A DNA stretch of 64,000 bases from Notospermus geniculatus (Eukaryota > Nemertea > Pilidiophora > Heteronemertea > Lineidae). Below, one piece after another: positions 12,337-24,930 of the stretch. Numbering within the stretch: the first letter of the stretch is position 1; each line of letters opens with the position of its first letter. Position numbers and translations under genes: made by a program. The notes under the pieces were generated by a model that saw only the letters and a program-made list of their open reading frames with translations, was not told the origin of the DNA and searched no databases. The DNA is taken from the NCBI GenBank assembly GCA_002633025.1, contig NMRB01000123.1, forward strand, positions 448,815 to 512,814, given 5' to 3'.

Positions 12337-12364
12337 TCGCTTAACTCACTGCTGCACCAGCCAA

Positions 12365-15300
12365 TCACCTGAATTCAGGTTTTAGCGACCAAACACCGAT
12401 GTTATTCTGTTTTTCAAATGTACAGATCTGGTGCAGCATAGCCTTGAATTTGGCTGAATCTTGCGGAGGGAGGCGGTGACCGAACTCATCCAAAAGTTCT
12501 CTCGTTGTCGCGTGGGAACTATTGCTGGCTTGGAATGCAATAAAGTTCCGCATGTCTGTGATCAACTGGGTGTGTTCCGTCACCACGGCTGGTAGAACCG
12601 GGTTGGTAGTTTCTTCCCCATCACTGTCACTCTCACCGCCTGACTTGGTTCCATAGTTCCGTACTTGCATACGTTGAAGTAATTGACCTGAGCTGAACGA
12701 GTTCTTCTTTGGACTCGAGGAAAATGTGGCGGATTTCGTAAGGCCCGAGTATTCTCCATTAAAGAGCTTCTCAGTGTTGGTGGTCTGTTCCTTGGCCTGA
12801 AAGGATATACGGACATATTATAAACAATGGACAATACAGTACAAATGCATGAGATATATATAACCAAAATTTCTTACATTTATCATCACTCAATTGAAAT
12901 TGGAAATTGACAATTGAACACCTCACCTTGTCTGTTTTTTCTGGTGTCGTACTGGGCAGAACAAGGGAATTTTTCTTCTGACCGAATCTTGGTCTGTAAA
13001 GGGAAAGAGAAGTGTGTGCTGCATTTGGCCTGTTCTTTCTAAACAATGTTCCTACCTTACCATATGTGAGGCGGTCTAGGAAAACCCGCCGGGTGTCGCG
13101 TTTGAGGAAAGTGTTAATGGAATTGGTGAACTTGCACATTTCAACAGCTGAAATGTACTACGTAACAGGTGAACAGTAGCAGATCAATGCACAGGCAATC
13201 CAACAACCTTTGTTGATCATTCAGCGACCTTCGACGGGTTTTCCTAGACCACCACACATACAATGTACTAGTATTATTTTCTCACATCAGATGCACAAGT
13301 CAACAGGTCAACGGAGCACCTAAAATGGCCAGCTCAACAACAGGATACAAAACTGCTTCTCCTTTTGCGCTCTGTTTGACATGGAATTCAAGGAATTCAA
13401 GTTCTTGTACTTACTTCGGTTGTTTTGGTTGCCCAATCTGCCCTGACTGTCCCGTCCATGTTGGCACCCCAGACCGAGCAGCACCTTTAAGCAAACTTTT
13501 GGAGACCTTTAGAGCTTTTGCAGCTTCCTTGGCTACACGATCTGCTTCCCCTTCTACAAGGGCATAGTCAGGATTGGAAGAATCCAGGATAACATCGTGT
13601 TTCATGGCACTATGGACACCTGTAGAACAAATAAATCACTGTTAAAACTCATCGTGAAGAATGGAACTTAACAAACTCATCTGTCCCCAGTGTCCAGCAG
13701 ACGGCATCTTATGTCAAAGTTTTCTCACATCTTATGGTACGATGGTACGAATTGAAAATTATTTGAAGAAATGTTGTTCCTCTTAACCATATGAAGAAGG
13801 TTTCTTCAAATTTTTCCCCATTTATTCCCTTGGCTTTTAGAAAACTTCAATAAAAGCTACTGTCTGCTCAAACCTGGGGCAGATCAGTTACATGTAACTG
13901 AATTCCATGTTTTCACTTAGATGGAGGTTCCTAGAATGAATCTATACATTTTACATGAAGCTGGACATACCTGACTTTTTAAACAGACTGGCAAGAACAA
14001 AATCATTTTGTTCTTTGTTCTTCTCTTCCTGATCTTCATCTTTCTCAGTTTTCCATTCTCCATGACGAGCGAGATGGTCAATTTTCACACCCTCAAACTC
14101 TGAAATCACAAGACGAGGTCAGTAGGCCTATAATGATGATAAATGGGACCTTCAGTCTGGCAGGGTGGGAATATGGCTTGCATAATGTAACTGACATCTA
14201 TCGCTCCCGGGTGCCAGCGTTGATCTACATGCCCATTCATTCAGCCTCTGAACATAAGTCGTCTCCAAATTTTGCAAATTTTCGACCCCAACCGTGGTCT
14301 TCCTCATGCACTTTCTAGTCGAGATCCCAGAAGTGTAATGAGCTGGATCCTAATTCTACATATAGATCTGAAGTAAGGAAACCCTGTGCAAACAGGAGGT
14401 GTGAAACAAACAGGAGGTGTGTGTTTGCACAGGGTTTCCTTACTTAAGGATCTATATGTAGAATTAGGATCCAGCTCATTACACTTCCGGGATCTCGACT
14501 AGAAAGTGCCTGAGGAAGACCCCGCTTGGGGTCGAAAATTTGCAAAATTCGGAGACGACTGACACACAGAGTTAGATACATACATTGTAATCCCACCTAC
14601 TGATGACATTTTATAGGGTACCAACCTGCATCTCGGTGTTTCCGCTTCTTTTTCTTCCTATGTTCACGTTCCTTTTGCTCCCGATGTTTTTTGCTGCCAC
14701 TTTGACTACCTTCACTCTCCTTGCCACTGTGGCTCCGACTCCGTTGTTTGTGATCACCGGACGGACCGCCTAACTTGTGATGACCATTCTTGACGCCTCT
14801 CTCATCAGTCTGGGATGGCTCTTTGCTTACACTCGGTTTTGGCGAGGCGCTCTTTGAATGGGGTTTTACAGCATCACCAGCAGTTGAACTTGGTTTAGGT
14901 GAGTCTCTACTACCGGTATCTGAAGCACCACTCTTGCCCTTCGATATTTTCTGACTCAGTTTCTTTGCCAACTCTCTCATCCACGCCAATTTTCCAGAGG
15001 TCATTTTGGGCATGTCATCGTCATCATACTCGCCGTCATCATCGTCAGCTTCAGCACCATTTCTCTCCTTTTGTTTTCCGTCTTTTGCTGTTTTACCCAC
15101 ATCGTCCTCGGGTGAAGCCCGACCACTTCTGGCTGATTTATACTTCCCCTTGACTGACTGCTTGATATCACTGACGCTCTCTCCTTCATTATCGGAATCA
15201 ACCTCCTCCTTGATCTGGGGTTGCCTGGCCCGCATGAGGTCAAAACGATTTGTGACATTTTTCCGCTCCTCCGACTGCTTTCCTCCTTCCTTCTTAACCA

Positions 15301-18300
15301 TCACAGGCTTGACGTCAACATTTGATCCAGTACCAGCAAAGATTGCATGTGTCTCAGTCCCGTGGCGATTATTCTCAGAACCGAGAGTGAACAGCTCGTA
15401 GAGATCGTTAGATTTGAAGAACCGTCTCTGTTTTGGATCCTTCAGAACACGGTTTGCCAAGAACTGCTTGAAGATTTGTCTGAAAGATGACATTTTACAA
15501 TTAGAGTCCCTAGATTATAGTGAGTTCTTAACGAAGCACGGTATTGGATCTATAATGCGTTATTTTACTTCCGACCTAGAGGGAGCCACCTAACAGCAGC
15601 AACACGAACCACAAAAATGCATTACAAAATGTACGTAGTAAATCAGGTCAATTCACCGACAACGTAGTTAGTCCCTGGGTTGGAGAGTGGTGCGGTGGCG
15701 CCAGCTGTTGAGAAAAAGTGGCAATACCATGGTCCTTTAAAGACACAAAAGCTTAACCAAGCTAACCATTTGTTCCTCTAGAGGTAAAATTATCAATTTT
15801 AGCCCTCGGCAACTTTTCATGTGCCAGTCCCCATGCCTGGGCCATTTTGGAAAGGCCGGACTTTGAAAATATTTTGCACTCACAGTGCCAAGATGGCCAT
15901 CCATATGATCTGTCTGGAACTAAATCTTGTAGCAGATGATCCTCAGACATGTCAGAGAAACTAGTTAGCGCAGTGATGCAAATGGCACACCAATCGCACT
16001 GAAGATCATTAGGAATATCGATTATGATTCTGACCGGTCCCAAGATAACTCGTGACCCAGCATGGCGAGTGCAATGACGTCATGAGATTTCTCGTGATTA
16101 GGGTTGAAAGAGTTAAAACCGCAGACTGCATGTCACTACCTGTGATAGATCTTCTCCTCAATAGTTCCAGTAGTCAGAAGACGATATATCGTGACCTGTC
16201 TCGTCTGCCCAATTCTCCATGCACGTTCTCGAGCCTGGGTATCGGTACTCGGGTTCCAGTCTGGATCAAAGATGATGACCCTGTTGGCACCTGTCAGGTT
16301 GACCCCTAGGCCACCGACACGCGTGGTAAGGATGAACAGAAATATCGATGGAGTCTAAAACGAAGAAATTTGATAGGATTTATACCGTATTTATTCCAAT
16401 GAAAATCATTTAAGAATTCAACTTCATAAAACAGCGAGGTTGTCCCCTTTTTCCTGTACATAGTACAGATGCTACAAGAGAGAATCTTCCAACTGTTCTC
16501 CTATTAGAACAAGGTCTCACCTCGTTGTAATGGTTTATCATAGACTGCCTTGAGCCAATGGGAGTACCTCCATCCATCCTCATGTATGAATACCCTTCAC
16601 GTTGGACAAATGCCTCGAAGATATCCAGCATCTAGGAAGTAAAACGAAAGAAGGAAAATCTGAATTGAACATGTTTCATGGCTGCATATCTAGGTGGCTT
16701 CACTGGAACACCTGTGGCCATCAGACTGAGATTTGGAACTGGGACCTCCAGGCTGTTGTTGTAGTTCAATATTTGTATTTGATTTTTTCCGTCAGGGCTG
16801 ACGCCATACAGTGGTTCACCTAAGACGGGCGCAATCACGCCCGCAAAATTACACCGAGGAGCTTGATTGGCTGTGCTCCTCAGCATCCTTGAAGTACATG
16901 TAAGTGACCATCAAATTTCACGAGTGTGAACAGCTCTCCTCGAGCCTTTGAGGAGGTCAACTGATTGAGCTCCTGCAGATTTCAAACATGAAGCACTGGC
17001 CATAGCATTATTGGCCCTGCTAAATACGGAGGAGACCATCTCAAGCTACTCCTGTTCCTCACTTGGATAGGGTCTTTTACTTGCCATTGCAAAGAAACAA
17101 GGTACAAGGCACCACGGCTTTAATACTGTCCCATGCGACAGACATGAAGAGCCGGGAATGAAATCCATATGGCCCGGGCTGGATTCGAACCAGGGACCTG
17201 CCGCGCTTCCTGAGCGGACCTGACAACCACACAGCTATCTGGGCTACTCGGCTATCAGGCCTCCCTGTTGTCGTCGGGGATCCAATTCCATCAAAAACAC
17301 TTCAAACATCCAGATATAATCAGCACTTACCTGTTTACTTTGAGAGAAGAGCAAGACCCTCTGCCCCTGCTGTTTCCATATCTTGAGCAATGACTTCACG
17401 ACAATCATCTTCCCTGATCTTTTCCAGTAACCAATTTGAGTGGAAGGGTCGGACTCATCGAATTTCTTGTCAAAATCAAAGTTCTTTGGCCCACCAGTGG
17501 AGAGATCTGGGTGGTTACAGATTTTTCTTAGGGTAATCAGTCCTGGGAAAACCTGGAAAGAAAGATTCAGTCAAAGTCAGTGAAAGGTTAAACAGAATAC
17601 GAATAGGGCCATGAGTACCGGTACACTGTAGACTTGGCCCACACTGGTACTTTAATACTGAGAGGATCATCATCATCATCTACTACGGTCTGAGAACGTG
17701 GGTCCTGTTGCCGGCAAAAGTGGCCACCGGGATTCGAACCCGCGACCTTTGGGATACAGTCCACTCCATCTTTGCACTGCGCTCGTCAACTGAGAGGATA
17801 GTGCCTGCATACTGATACTATAATACTACTTCGGCCAACAAATCTGTTAAAATTGACTGTGAAATTCTGAAATTTGGAGCAAATCATTGAAATTCACAGC
17901 AGATTTCTAGCACAGTGCGCCCCCTTTTTTCCGAAATCGTGGATAAGCAGTGTATTTCATACCATGAAGTTCCCAGACAGAATCTGTTGGCATTCTCTGG
18001 AGTCAAGATACTCTTTGTAGACTTCCTTTTGTTCCTCTGTCAGTCGACAGAACAGCACCTGGAAAAGACAACCAGAGATTTCTCAAAGACAATGACAAGT
18101 TTTCCATTCCTACATGTGAGAAAACTGAATGAATCGAGTGAAACACAGCAGTGAAATGATTAGTAAATGTTCATCTCTACAATACAACCCAATTTAGGTT
18201 GTCTTTTGACCCAGATTTCAGTTCGGCCTCACCTGTTCGCTTTTATTTGGCAGTTGTAAATTGGACTGAACATCAGCCTTCATTCTCCTGAGAAGATATG

Positions 18301-21300
18301 GGTTGATTGTATCACGCAGCACACATGCACACTTGTAAGCTGTCTGGACCTAAAACACAGAACAAAGCATTAAACTCATTATCAAGACTTTGGCCTTGTC
18401 CTCGTGGTGGCAACAATTTACTGTTATGGATTTGAAGTCGAAGGAACAACATGCCTTCGTTACTTGAAAATTCCAATCAGACAACTCCAGACCTACAAAG
18501 TCTCACGCATTTTGCGTGAGACTCACACATTTACACCTGTTCTCTCGCACTCCTGCGAGTTGTGTGTAATCTCACGTGTTTTCCCAAAAGTGAAGCTCTT
18601 CAGGAAAATTGTTCCCCTATTTCACAAACTGCGTTTTCCAACCTCCTTTGCTGACTATCGTCTGCTCAGGCAGCGCTCGCACAATCTGCAGTTTGATTCT
18701 GTAATCAGTGTTTTACCGCCAATGCTATCTGACCAATCGCCGCCCTTCACTGAAGGACATTATGCGCCATGTGGTTTTGTGCAAATCTTTGAAAGTTCAT
18801 CACGGTTCAGATGACGCTTAAAGATAATGTATCACGGATATTTTCGCCCAGAACACCCTTGGCAGGTCTGCAGCTCAGGAGCTGTTCTTAAGCACAACAC
18901 ATACAATGTAGGCTGAGCCAGTGGCATATAACTCATTGAAACCTACCTGGACCTGAGTAGCATTAGAGTATCCACCCTGAGTGATTGGTACGGAGAAGTG
19001 AGTCATGAACTCAGGCAGTGTACTCAACTTCCCCGGGAAGACAAAATCGAACAAGGACCACAGTTCTTTCAGATTGTTCTGTAGCGGCGACCCAGAAAGG
19101 ATGAACCGGTGGGGTGTGCGGAACTGAAGTGAGAAAAGGAACAGTCTTGAAATGAGTCTAGAAGTTTGCGGATGGACAAACGTACAGACAGCAAAGATGT
19201 TAATATTGATGATGATACATTTGTGACCCTCCACCACAAAACCATTTGGAAGTCGCACGGAAAATGAACCAAAACGTACTGAGATGACACCAGGAAACAA
19301 GGAAAGAAAGGAATCACTCAGATTTCACAATAGACAGACAATTCTGAAATTGACAGACATTTCAGTCCCAACTCGCCAACTTCGGAGCGACTTCCGTCTG
19401 GTTTTGCTGTGGAGGGTCACACTTGGTACTAACCTGTTTACATGCAAGGGTAATCTGGGCATCAGGGTTGCGTATCTTGTGTCCCTCATCCAGTACCACA
19501 TAATGCCAATTGTACTTCAGGATTGTGTCCTGATGTATCAGCATACTGCCATATGATGTGACCAGTACTCCCTGCTTCTTAATGATATCTCGCACCAGCT
19601 CAGCCTGAAAAGGATTTTGCTATTCTATAGACGATTCTCGAATTTGCACATCTGCGCACTTCCGCCGAAATCGCAACCACAACCTCGATCTGAAACCAGT
19701 TGACATGACGCAATCCATGATTCAGCTATGGTCGACTCGAAGTCACTCTCGTGGGGTTCTCTGCGTCACGTCATTCAGTTTCAGACTGAGATTGTGTTTG
19801 CGATTTTGGCGGAAGTGCGCAGATCTTTCTCGTTTACGTCAATTTTGGATTTGTCCATAGGAGATCAATGTCTTCAGGAACACTTGCGACAAAAACACAC
19901 AAGGAAAAAAACATGTACAATTTTTCCTTACTTCAGACGAGGTGAATGAACCCGATGAATGCAGAACCGCAATCCTAAATGGTGGCCACCAGGTATGGAA
20001 CTCCTTGACCCACTGGTGCATGACAGTGGTGGGACAGATGATAATAACAGGACCACATCCAACATAACTGAAAAGAAACGGGTAAGTATTCAGGAAGAAG
20101 TACCGGCACATTGTACATATATAGTAAATTTCTCACTTGTGGCTAAGAAAGTCGTCTCCGAATTTTGCAAATTTTCGAGTCTTCCTCAGGCACTTACTAG
20201 TAGAGATCCCACTCTAGAAGATATCACTTCTGGGATCTCTACTAGAAAGTGCCTGAGGAAGACCTCGGTTGGGGTCGAATATTAGCGAAATTCCGAGACG
20301 ACTTTACTTGTCCTATCATTTTGTGTGTTATTTTTTGTGCTCTATGTTGGATATCTGTGGCAAGAAACATACATCTCAGTCATTAGGCCTACAGTTGTCT
20401 CTAATTCAGTCAATCACATGGTGAATTTTCTACAGAGGAGTAAATCATGGCCCTGNCCCCCCCCCCCCCCCGCCGAAACACTGACTGTATACTTACCCAG
20501 CATTTCTATCTCGGAGCTTGCTAACCCGAAGACCAGTCAAGAATGCAATCATCTGTATTGTTTTCCCAAGTCCCATCTCATCCCCGACGATCCCTCCAGC
20601 ATCCTGACAATGCAACTCCCACAACCATCTCACACAAGTCTTCTGATAGCGATACAGCTTGTTCCATATCTGGGGAGGCACCTTGAACCCTCCGTCGAAC
20701 TCACTATCAGACACTTCCGAGTCAGCATCCTCGCCGGCAATGATTTTCTCCCTTTTTTTCTTCAATTCCTCCTTTTGAAACTTACTGGAACAAGCAAAGG
20801 GAAGTCAAGTCAATGTATGGCCATGGATGCACAATGTCAATAAACCAGGTTTGGGGCAGAGGGTACTAAGGGTACGGTACTATGGTAGTACCCTCAAAGG
20901 AACAGAAAAGGGCCATTTTCTTTCATTTCATGGTGTTTTCGCTTATTTTGAAGAAATCAGTACCCTCAAAAATATTTCTGGGCAGAGACCGTGTAAACTG
21001 ATGAAAATTACTTTACAGCAGGCCTTGTCTTTTAAGGTGAGCTAAAAAGTCCATGAGACGCATGCACTTTTAGTGCATGAGAAGTGCATGAGACGCATGC
21101 ACTTTTTAGTGCATGAGAAGTGCATGAGACGCATGCACTTTTTAGCTCGCCTTAAAAGACAAGGCTGGTTACATGTACAGGACCCTGCAGTCCCCAAGGC
21201 TGCAAAAACACTGGCTTACCTTAATCTTTTCTCATAAGAACATTCATCACCATCATCCTTGTGGTGTCTACTTGACTTGTTGTATTGCCTTCGTATCTCA

Positions 21301-24300
21301 ACCAAACTTGGCCCTTCCTCCTCTTCCTCTTTCTCTTCTTCAACCTCACTATCACTGCCATGGAATTCTTTAGGCAGAGTTGATACTTTCTTCTTCGTTT
21401 TCCTCATTCTTTTACTTGGAACTGGAGCCCCATCTGCAAAGATGCGCAAGGGAATTGTCAACAGGGATGGAACTAGCTTCTGTCAAGTCTTAACCAAATC
21501 CTTAGCCAAGTAAAAGTTCAAATACCCAAATTTTCCAATCTAATGGATTTTCACTTTGGAAAATTTTAGCCAAATGTTTGAAGTTCTAGCCAAATCAGAA
21601 ATGAAATAGCCAATGGCAATTTGGCGAGTGGGTAGCGCCATCCCTGGTCAATAATGACGCCATGTAGAAATGGCAACGAAAAAACCCTTCTTACGGGGAA
21701 ATACAAACTGCATGGTCAAATTTTTCATTTTAAAGCACGTTTGAAATTCTCCAACCAGAACTAACAGGTTCAAGATATCATCAAATAACACAGACAACAT
21801 GTAGCCTACCTGAACTCCAATCCCCATCAGACTGGTCCATCCAATCATTAGAAGGCCGATACTCCTCCTCGCTCCCCTCAGCAGCATCAAAATCCACTTC
21901 CCCATCCCCTGTCCACTCGTGCTTCAGCTTGGGATACCTCGCTCTACCACTCTGCCAATTACTAAAATCTGCCTCGGTCCTATAACTACGTCCGTCTTTA
22001 GCATCGAAGAAGTTTCTTTTCCGCTTCCGATCGTCGTCATCTGCCGACTTCCTCCTTTTTGGCGACGTCTCTCGTTCAGACGAACTCTTCCTCTTCCGTT
22101 CAATCTTCCTTCCTTTTGCAATATCCATCAGTTTCTTTTCCCTGGCAATTTCTTCAGCTTCTAATTTCGCCAAACGTCCAAACTTCTTAAGATTTGGTTC
22201 AGATTGGTGTTTTCTCATTTTGACACTCTCAGTGGATGATGATTTCCTGGATTTTGTAGGGGCCTTCTTTTCAAGTTTGGAATCCTGTCCCATGAGGAAT
22301 TTCTCAAACTCTGTTGGTTCTGAAGTACTAGCTCTGATGCTTGGTTTTGGTTTCTCTGGTTTTTTGACAACTGTGCCAAAAGGAGTCATCTCCCCAGTCC
22401 TGATCATGCGCTCTTGTTCTGTTTCACCTTGCCCGGTCAACCCAAGCGCTTGTTCCAGAGCGAATGTATCGCCCTCTGCAAAAAAAATTGTAATTTAACC
22501 TTAACTCCGACACCCATATAGTGTTTACCATAACTCCGACACCCATATAGTGCAGTATCTAACAATGAAGGTACATTTGATGAAGAAGCCTCACTCACCA
22601 TCAAATAAGGCATCATCATCATCCAGATTATCCTGATTGCCATGAATTTTCCTCTTCAATGACTTTTGCTTCGCCTTCAATTTCTTCAGCTGTTTCAGCT
22701 AAAATGACAAATAAAGGACCGCACTTCAAGAAAACATCAGGTGAACAGACCAACAATATAAATCACAACAATGTAATGGGAGCACTAAACTTTACCAAAA
22801 TGTAACTAATTGCACCATTAGCTGTTGTGGCCACTGGCACTGGGCATGATTCGAATTTCCCTCCAATTTTAGTTTTGAGTTTTCTTTAGAATAAAACATG
22901 AATCACCTGATCCTGAAGTCACATGATCTCCTAGGCCTATTAAAATCTTGCTTACTCAATTTAAAGTCAGTCTGGTACTTTCCATTGAGCTGACACCACC
23001 CTTCTCTGGAATTCTCAGGTTCTCCCAGTTTGTCACTGGCTATTGGTATGGGTGCCTTGAGTTTGTTCGATTATACTTGGTATGTATCAGTATTTTATTC
23101 CTTGATTATTTATTTAGGCTAATGCCCGCTGTACACGATCAAATTTTTCATCCAATTTTTTGGAAATTCAGATTCCGGGCCTATTGGGGCTTCACTGTAT
23201 AAACCCGCATGTATGCCTTTATTGAGCATATTCAGAAAATTGGATGAAAAATTTGATTGTGTACAGCGGGCATAAGTTTCTCTTTTTCTCACTGTTTAAA
23301 GTCCCCATTTTTTGGGCTCTAGACCCTTGGTATGGAAAACACACTTAAAACAGTAGTCTTATATTCCAGTTGTTCAAGTAACTTGAAGATTCGGGTTGTG
23401 CCCTTATGCCAGTCGCTGTTAGTCAAGTTCAATGGCAAACAGCAGACTCAATTTAATTTATGCTTTGTAAATTTGAGTTTCTTCTGTGTGTTCTTTGTGT
23501 TTGTCAACCTAATTTGCATTACCAGTATGCCTTAGTTTAGTTTGCTTGCTTTAATTTACTTATTTGTTTGCTTATTTATTTTTGTTACCGGTAAGTAAAA
23601 TCTGCTGAAAATTCCTGAAGAGATCACGTTCTCACCTTGTTATCCTTCTGCCTGTTGACAGCCTCCATCTTCCTCTGGATATCCTTGTTCATTTCTCCTG
23701 GCTTAGGCTTCAACATCCCAATCACCTTATCAATGTTCATTAACTCGACTTTGACAGTACTGCAATAGACAAAGTCATGGTCAATTGCAAATAAGAGTCC
23801 TCGAAGTTGGTTACTTAAACTGGAATCACACTCTGGCAGAGCCCCGAAAGAATATCATCCAACAACCAAGTTCATGTTAACAAAAGAACAATAAAAGCCC
23901 TGAATTTCAGGGCATATCTATTTATTTTCCATCAACTCACTTGATGTCTTCAGTGACACTCTGCAGTTCCTTTTTCAGAATCTTATCTCGTCTTTCCTTC
24001 TCTTCTGCTGCAATGTGTTGGTCAACCTGTGCCATAACACCTGGAAAACAGTTGAAAAATTTCTAAGCTAACCTGCGCCATAACACATGGAAAAAAGTTG
24101 AAAAATTTCTAAGCTTATCCGAGTTTTGAATAATTGTGAAGACAGTTTCACTCAGTTTGTCATCCTCTTCAGGCCTTGTCTTTTAAGGCGTGCTAAAAAG
24201 TGCATGCACCTCGCAAACAATAGAAATTCTATTGTTTGCGAGGCACATGCACTTCTTCCTATTAAATACCAGTTAAACTAAATTATCCAGGAAGAGCTTT

Positions 24301-24930
24301 TTACATACCCTGCTCAAACTGCTCAGCATTGAAGACATCTAATCCAAGGGCAGCAAGTTCCGATGATTGGTCCTTCAATACAGTTGTCTGGATTCGACTT
24401 GTGTCCAAATGAAAACCACCTTTGTTTTGTGCATCGTCTGAGGTAGCTGCAGAACTAGAACCCCCAGGAGCCATGAAAGCAGCTTCACTGGATGCAACAG
24501 CTGCTGTTGGTAGCCCACTGGAGCTCTGACCAGGCTGGACTCTTCCATCTCCTGAATTTATTGAATTTATTGCAAAATCTCCCACAGCTGCATTGGAATT
24601 GGCAGGATAAAGAGAGAGATTCTGGTTGGTAATGTTCAGCATATTTGCATTGGTAGCATTGGTCGGTAGAATGAACGAGGTAAACTTGAAGTCAAAGAGT
24701 GATTTCTGTCCAGGAGTCACAATGCTTGTGGGTGGACCAGGGGTGGAACTGGGAAGAGCAACAGTCCCATTGCTGAAGAAAAATCCACCAGGTTTGTCAT
24801 CTTGGTTCGTGTCATCAGTTTCCTGGCAACTGGTCTCTGGCGCAGCCTCCTGAGATTCCTGCTTATCCATTGTCGTCGTACTCGCACAACTCTCAGTCTC
24901 AATTAGATAGCTATGAGCTGTTGAATTCAT
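12365..24930 (-). CDS. ERCC6: ERCC6 / CSB, SWI2/SNF2 DNA-repair ATPase (20 exons)
   Basis: Twenty GT-AG exons on the minus strand sum to 5046 bases (1681 residues, human 1493): 24309-24930, 23941-24040, 23636-23759, 22599-22698, 21810-22475, 21220-21433, 20497-20784, 19932-20067, 19434-19604, 18947-19123, 18233-18349, 17963-18058, 17331-17552, 16521-16631, 16140-16354, 14626-15479, 13971-14099, 13415-13619, 12927-12993, 12365-12796. Seen motifs: N-terminal coil (NRQKDNK), Walker [10 protein letters not shown] near 676-684, DEGH near 789-792, motif [13 protein letters not shown] near 1088-1098, and a C-terminal MRNFIAFQA winged-helix/ubiquitin-binding region. CSB acts in transcription-coupled repair and remodels chromatin at stalled RNA polymerase II. 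A Lys/Arg/Ser-rich linker at exon 16 is longer than usual. An overlapping upstream ATG (24932-24934) opens a 7-codon frame; whether it is transcribed is unknown. Confidence 0.95.
13063..13260. mobile_element. MITE overlapping an ERCC6 intron
   Basis: GTGAGGCGGTCTAGGAAAAC and GTTTTCCTAGACCACCACAC are inverted ends continuing into CCCG/CGGG. Entirely intronic (between exons 18 and 19). Confidence 0.7.
14257..14562. mobile_element. Largest foldback copy of the CTGAGGA...GGGGTCGAAA family
   Basis: About 306 bases that fold almost end to end: AGTCGTCTCC...GGAGACGACT outside, then GCACTTTCTAGTCGAGATCC, GTGTAATGAGCTGGATCCTA and AACCCTGTGCAAAC, each with its complement. The core CTGAGGA at 14510-14516 is followed by a GACCCC/GGGGTC stem, GAAAATTTGC and AAAATTC. 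It lies in the intron between ERCC6 exons 16 and 17. Confidence 0.85.
17110..17275 (-). mobile_element. tRNA-derived SINE, minus strand, in ERCC6 intron
   Basis: Read on the minus strand, TAGCCGAGTAGCCCAGATAG (A-box-like) is followed by the B-box GGTTCGAATCC (complement at 17181-17191). The D-arm and anticodon regions are degenerate, so it is a SINE head and not a tRNA gene. Confidence 0.6.
17670..17795 (-). mobile_element. Second tRNA-like SINE fragment, minus strand
   Basis: The B-box-like GGTTCGAATCC (complement at 17730-17740) sits in a tRNA-like context with GTCAACTGAG-type flanks, within the ERCC6 intron between exons 12 and 13. Confidence 0.45.
19223..19422. mobile_element. MITE with TGTGACCCTCCACCAC ends next to an ERCC6 donor site
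   Basis: TGTGACCCTCCACCACAAAA and its complement (GGAGGGTCACA at 19411-19421) form the ends, with inner GGAAGTCGC/GCGACTTCC also paired. It lies immediately 3' (in transcript sense) of the donor of ERCC6 exon 9, which ends at 19434. Confidence 0.72.
19629..19857. mobile_element. Foldback MITE, copy 2 of the 1665-1792 family
   Basis: It shares GCACTTCCGCC, CAACCACAACCTCGATCTGA and GACGCAATCCATGATTCAGC with the first copy. This copy is longer and keeps a second arm (GCGATTTTGGCGGAAGTGCG) pairing with CGCACTTCCGCCGAAATCGC. Confidence 0.7.
20148..20303. mobile_element. Foldback element of the CTGAGGA...GGGGTCGAAA family
   Basis: AGTCGTCTCCGAATTTTGC at the left pairs with GCGAAATTCCGAGACGACT at the right. 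The left arm lacks the GGGGTC half of the stem. Flank words ATCATTTTGTGTGTTA and GTGCTCTATGTTGGATAT match the other copies. In the ERCC6 intron before exon 8. Confidence 0.78.
20456..20456. other. Single N beside a C homopolymer
   Basis: An ambiguous base precedes a run of C, within the ERCC6 intron between exons 7 and 8. It probably marks an unresolved homopolymer and does not affect coding. Confidence 0.8.
21023..21164. mobile_element. Foldback element with internal tandem GCATGAGACGCATGCACTTT
   Basis: CCTTGTCTTTTAAGGTGAGC and its complement GCTCGCCTTAAAAGACAAGG are the ends. The interior repeats the words GTGCATGAGA and CGCATGCACTTTT three times. A related, shorter element is at 24173-24260. 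Confidence 0.78.
22499..22553. repeat. Two-copy tandem repeat in an ERCC6 intron
   Basis: TAACTCCGACACCCATATAG occurs twice with a period of about 28 bases, between exons 4 and 5. Confidence 0.75.
23122..23273. mobile_element. MITE with ATGCCCGCTGTACAC ends
   Basis: ATGCCCGCTGTACACGATCA and GATTGTGTACAGCGGGCAT are inverted, continuing into AATTTTTCATCCAATTTT and its complement. Intronic in ERCC6 (between exons 3 and 4). Confidence 0.8.
24173..24260. repeat. Hairpin related to the 21023-21164 element
   Basis: It starts CCTTGTCTTTTAAGGCGTGC like the 21 kb element, then forms a hairpin from GTGCATGCACCTCGCAAACA and its complement around GAAATTC. The right-hand terminal arm is missing. Confidence 0.68.

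Larger units (their letters stand above)
7690..12364. other. Intergenic region between convergent WDR90 and ERCC6
   Basis: No convincing gene is seen. The stretch holds both 3' flanks (ATTAAA at about 8497 could end WDR90 transcripts), TACATGTA-rich low-complexity DNA, and at least six foldback elements annotated separately. The longest reading frame (10269-10655) lies inside one of these elements and resembles nothing I know. Confidence 0.6.

Noticed and set aside
14510-14550. A genuine hammerhead ribozyme
   Set aside because: The core order is present but there is one extra A after CUGAGGA and no complementary stem I next to the core, so it is reported only as a resemblance.
12365-24930. 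ERCC6-like (ERCC6L/ERCC6L2) rather than ERCC6
   Set aside because: The N-terminal coil, the [20 protein letters not shown] segment and the C-terminal MRNFIAFQA domain are specific to CSB.
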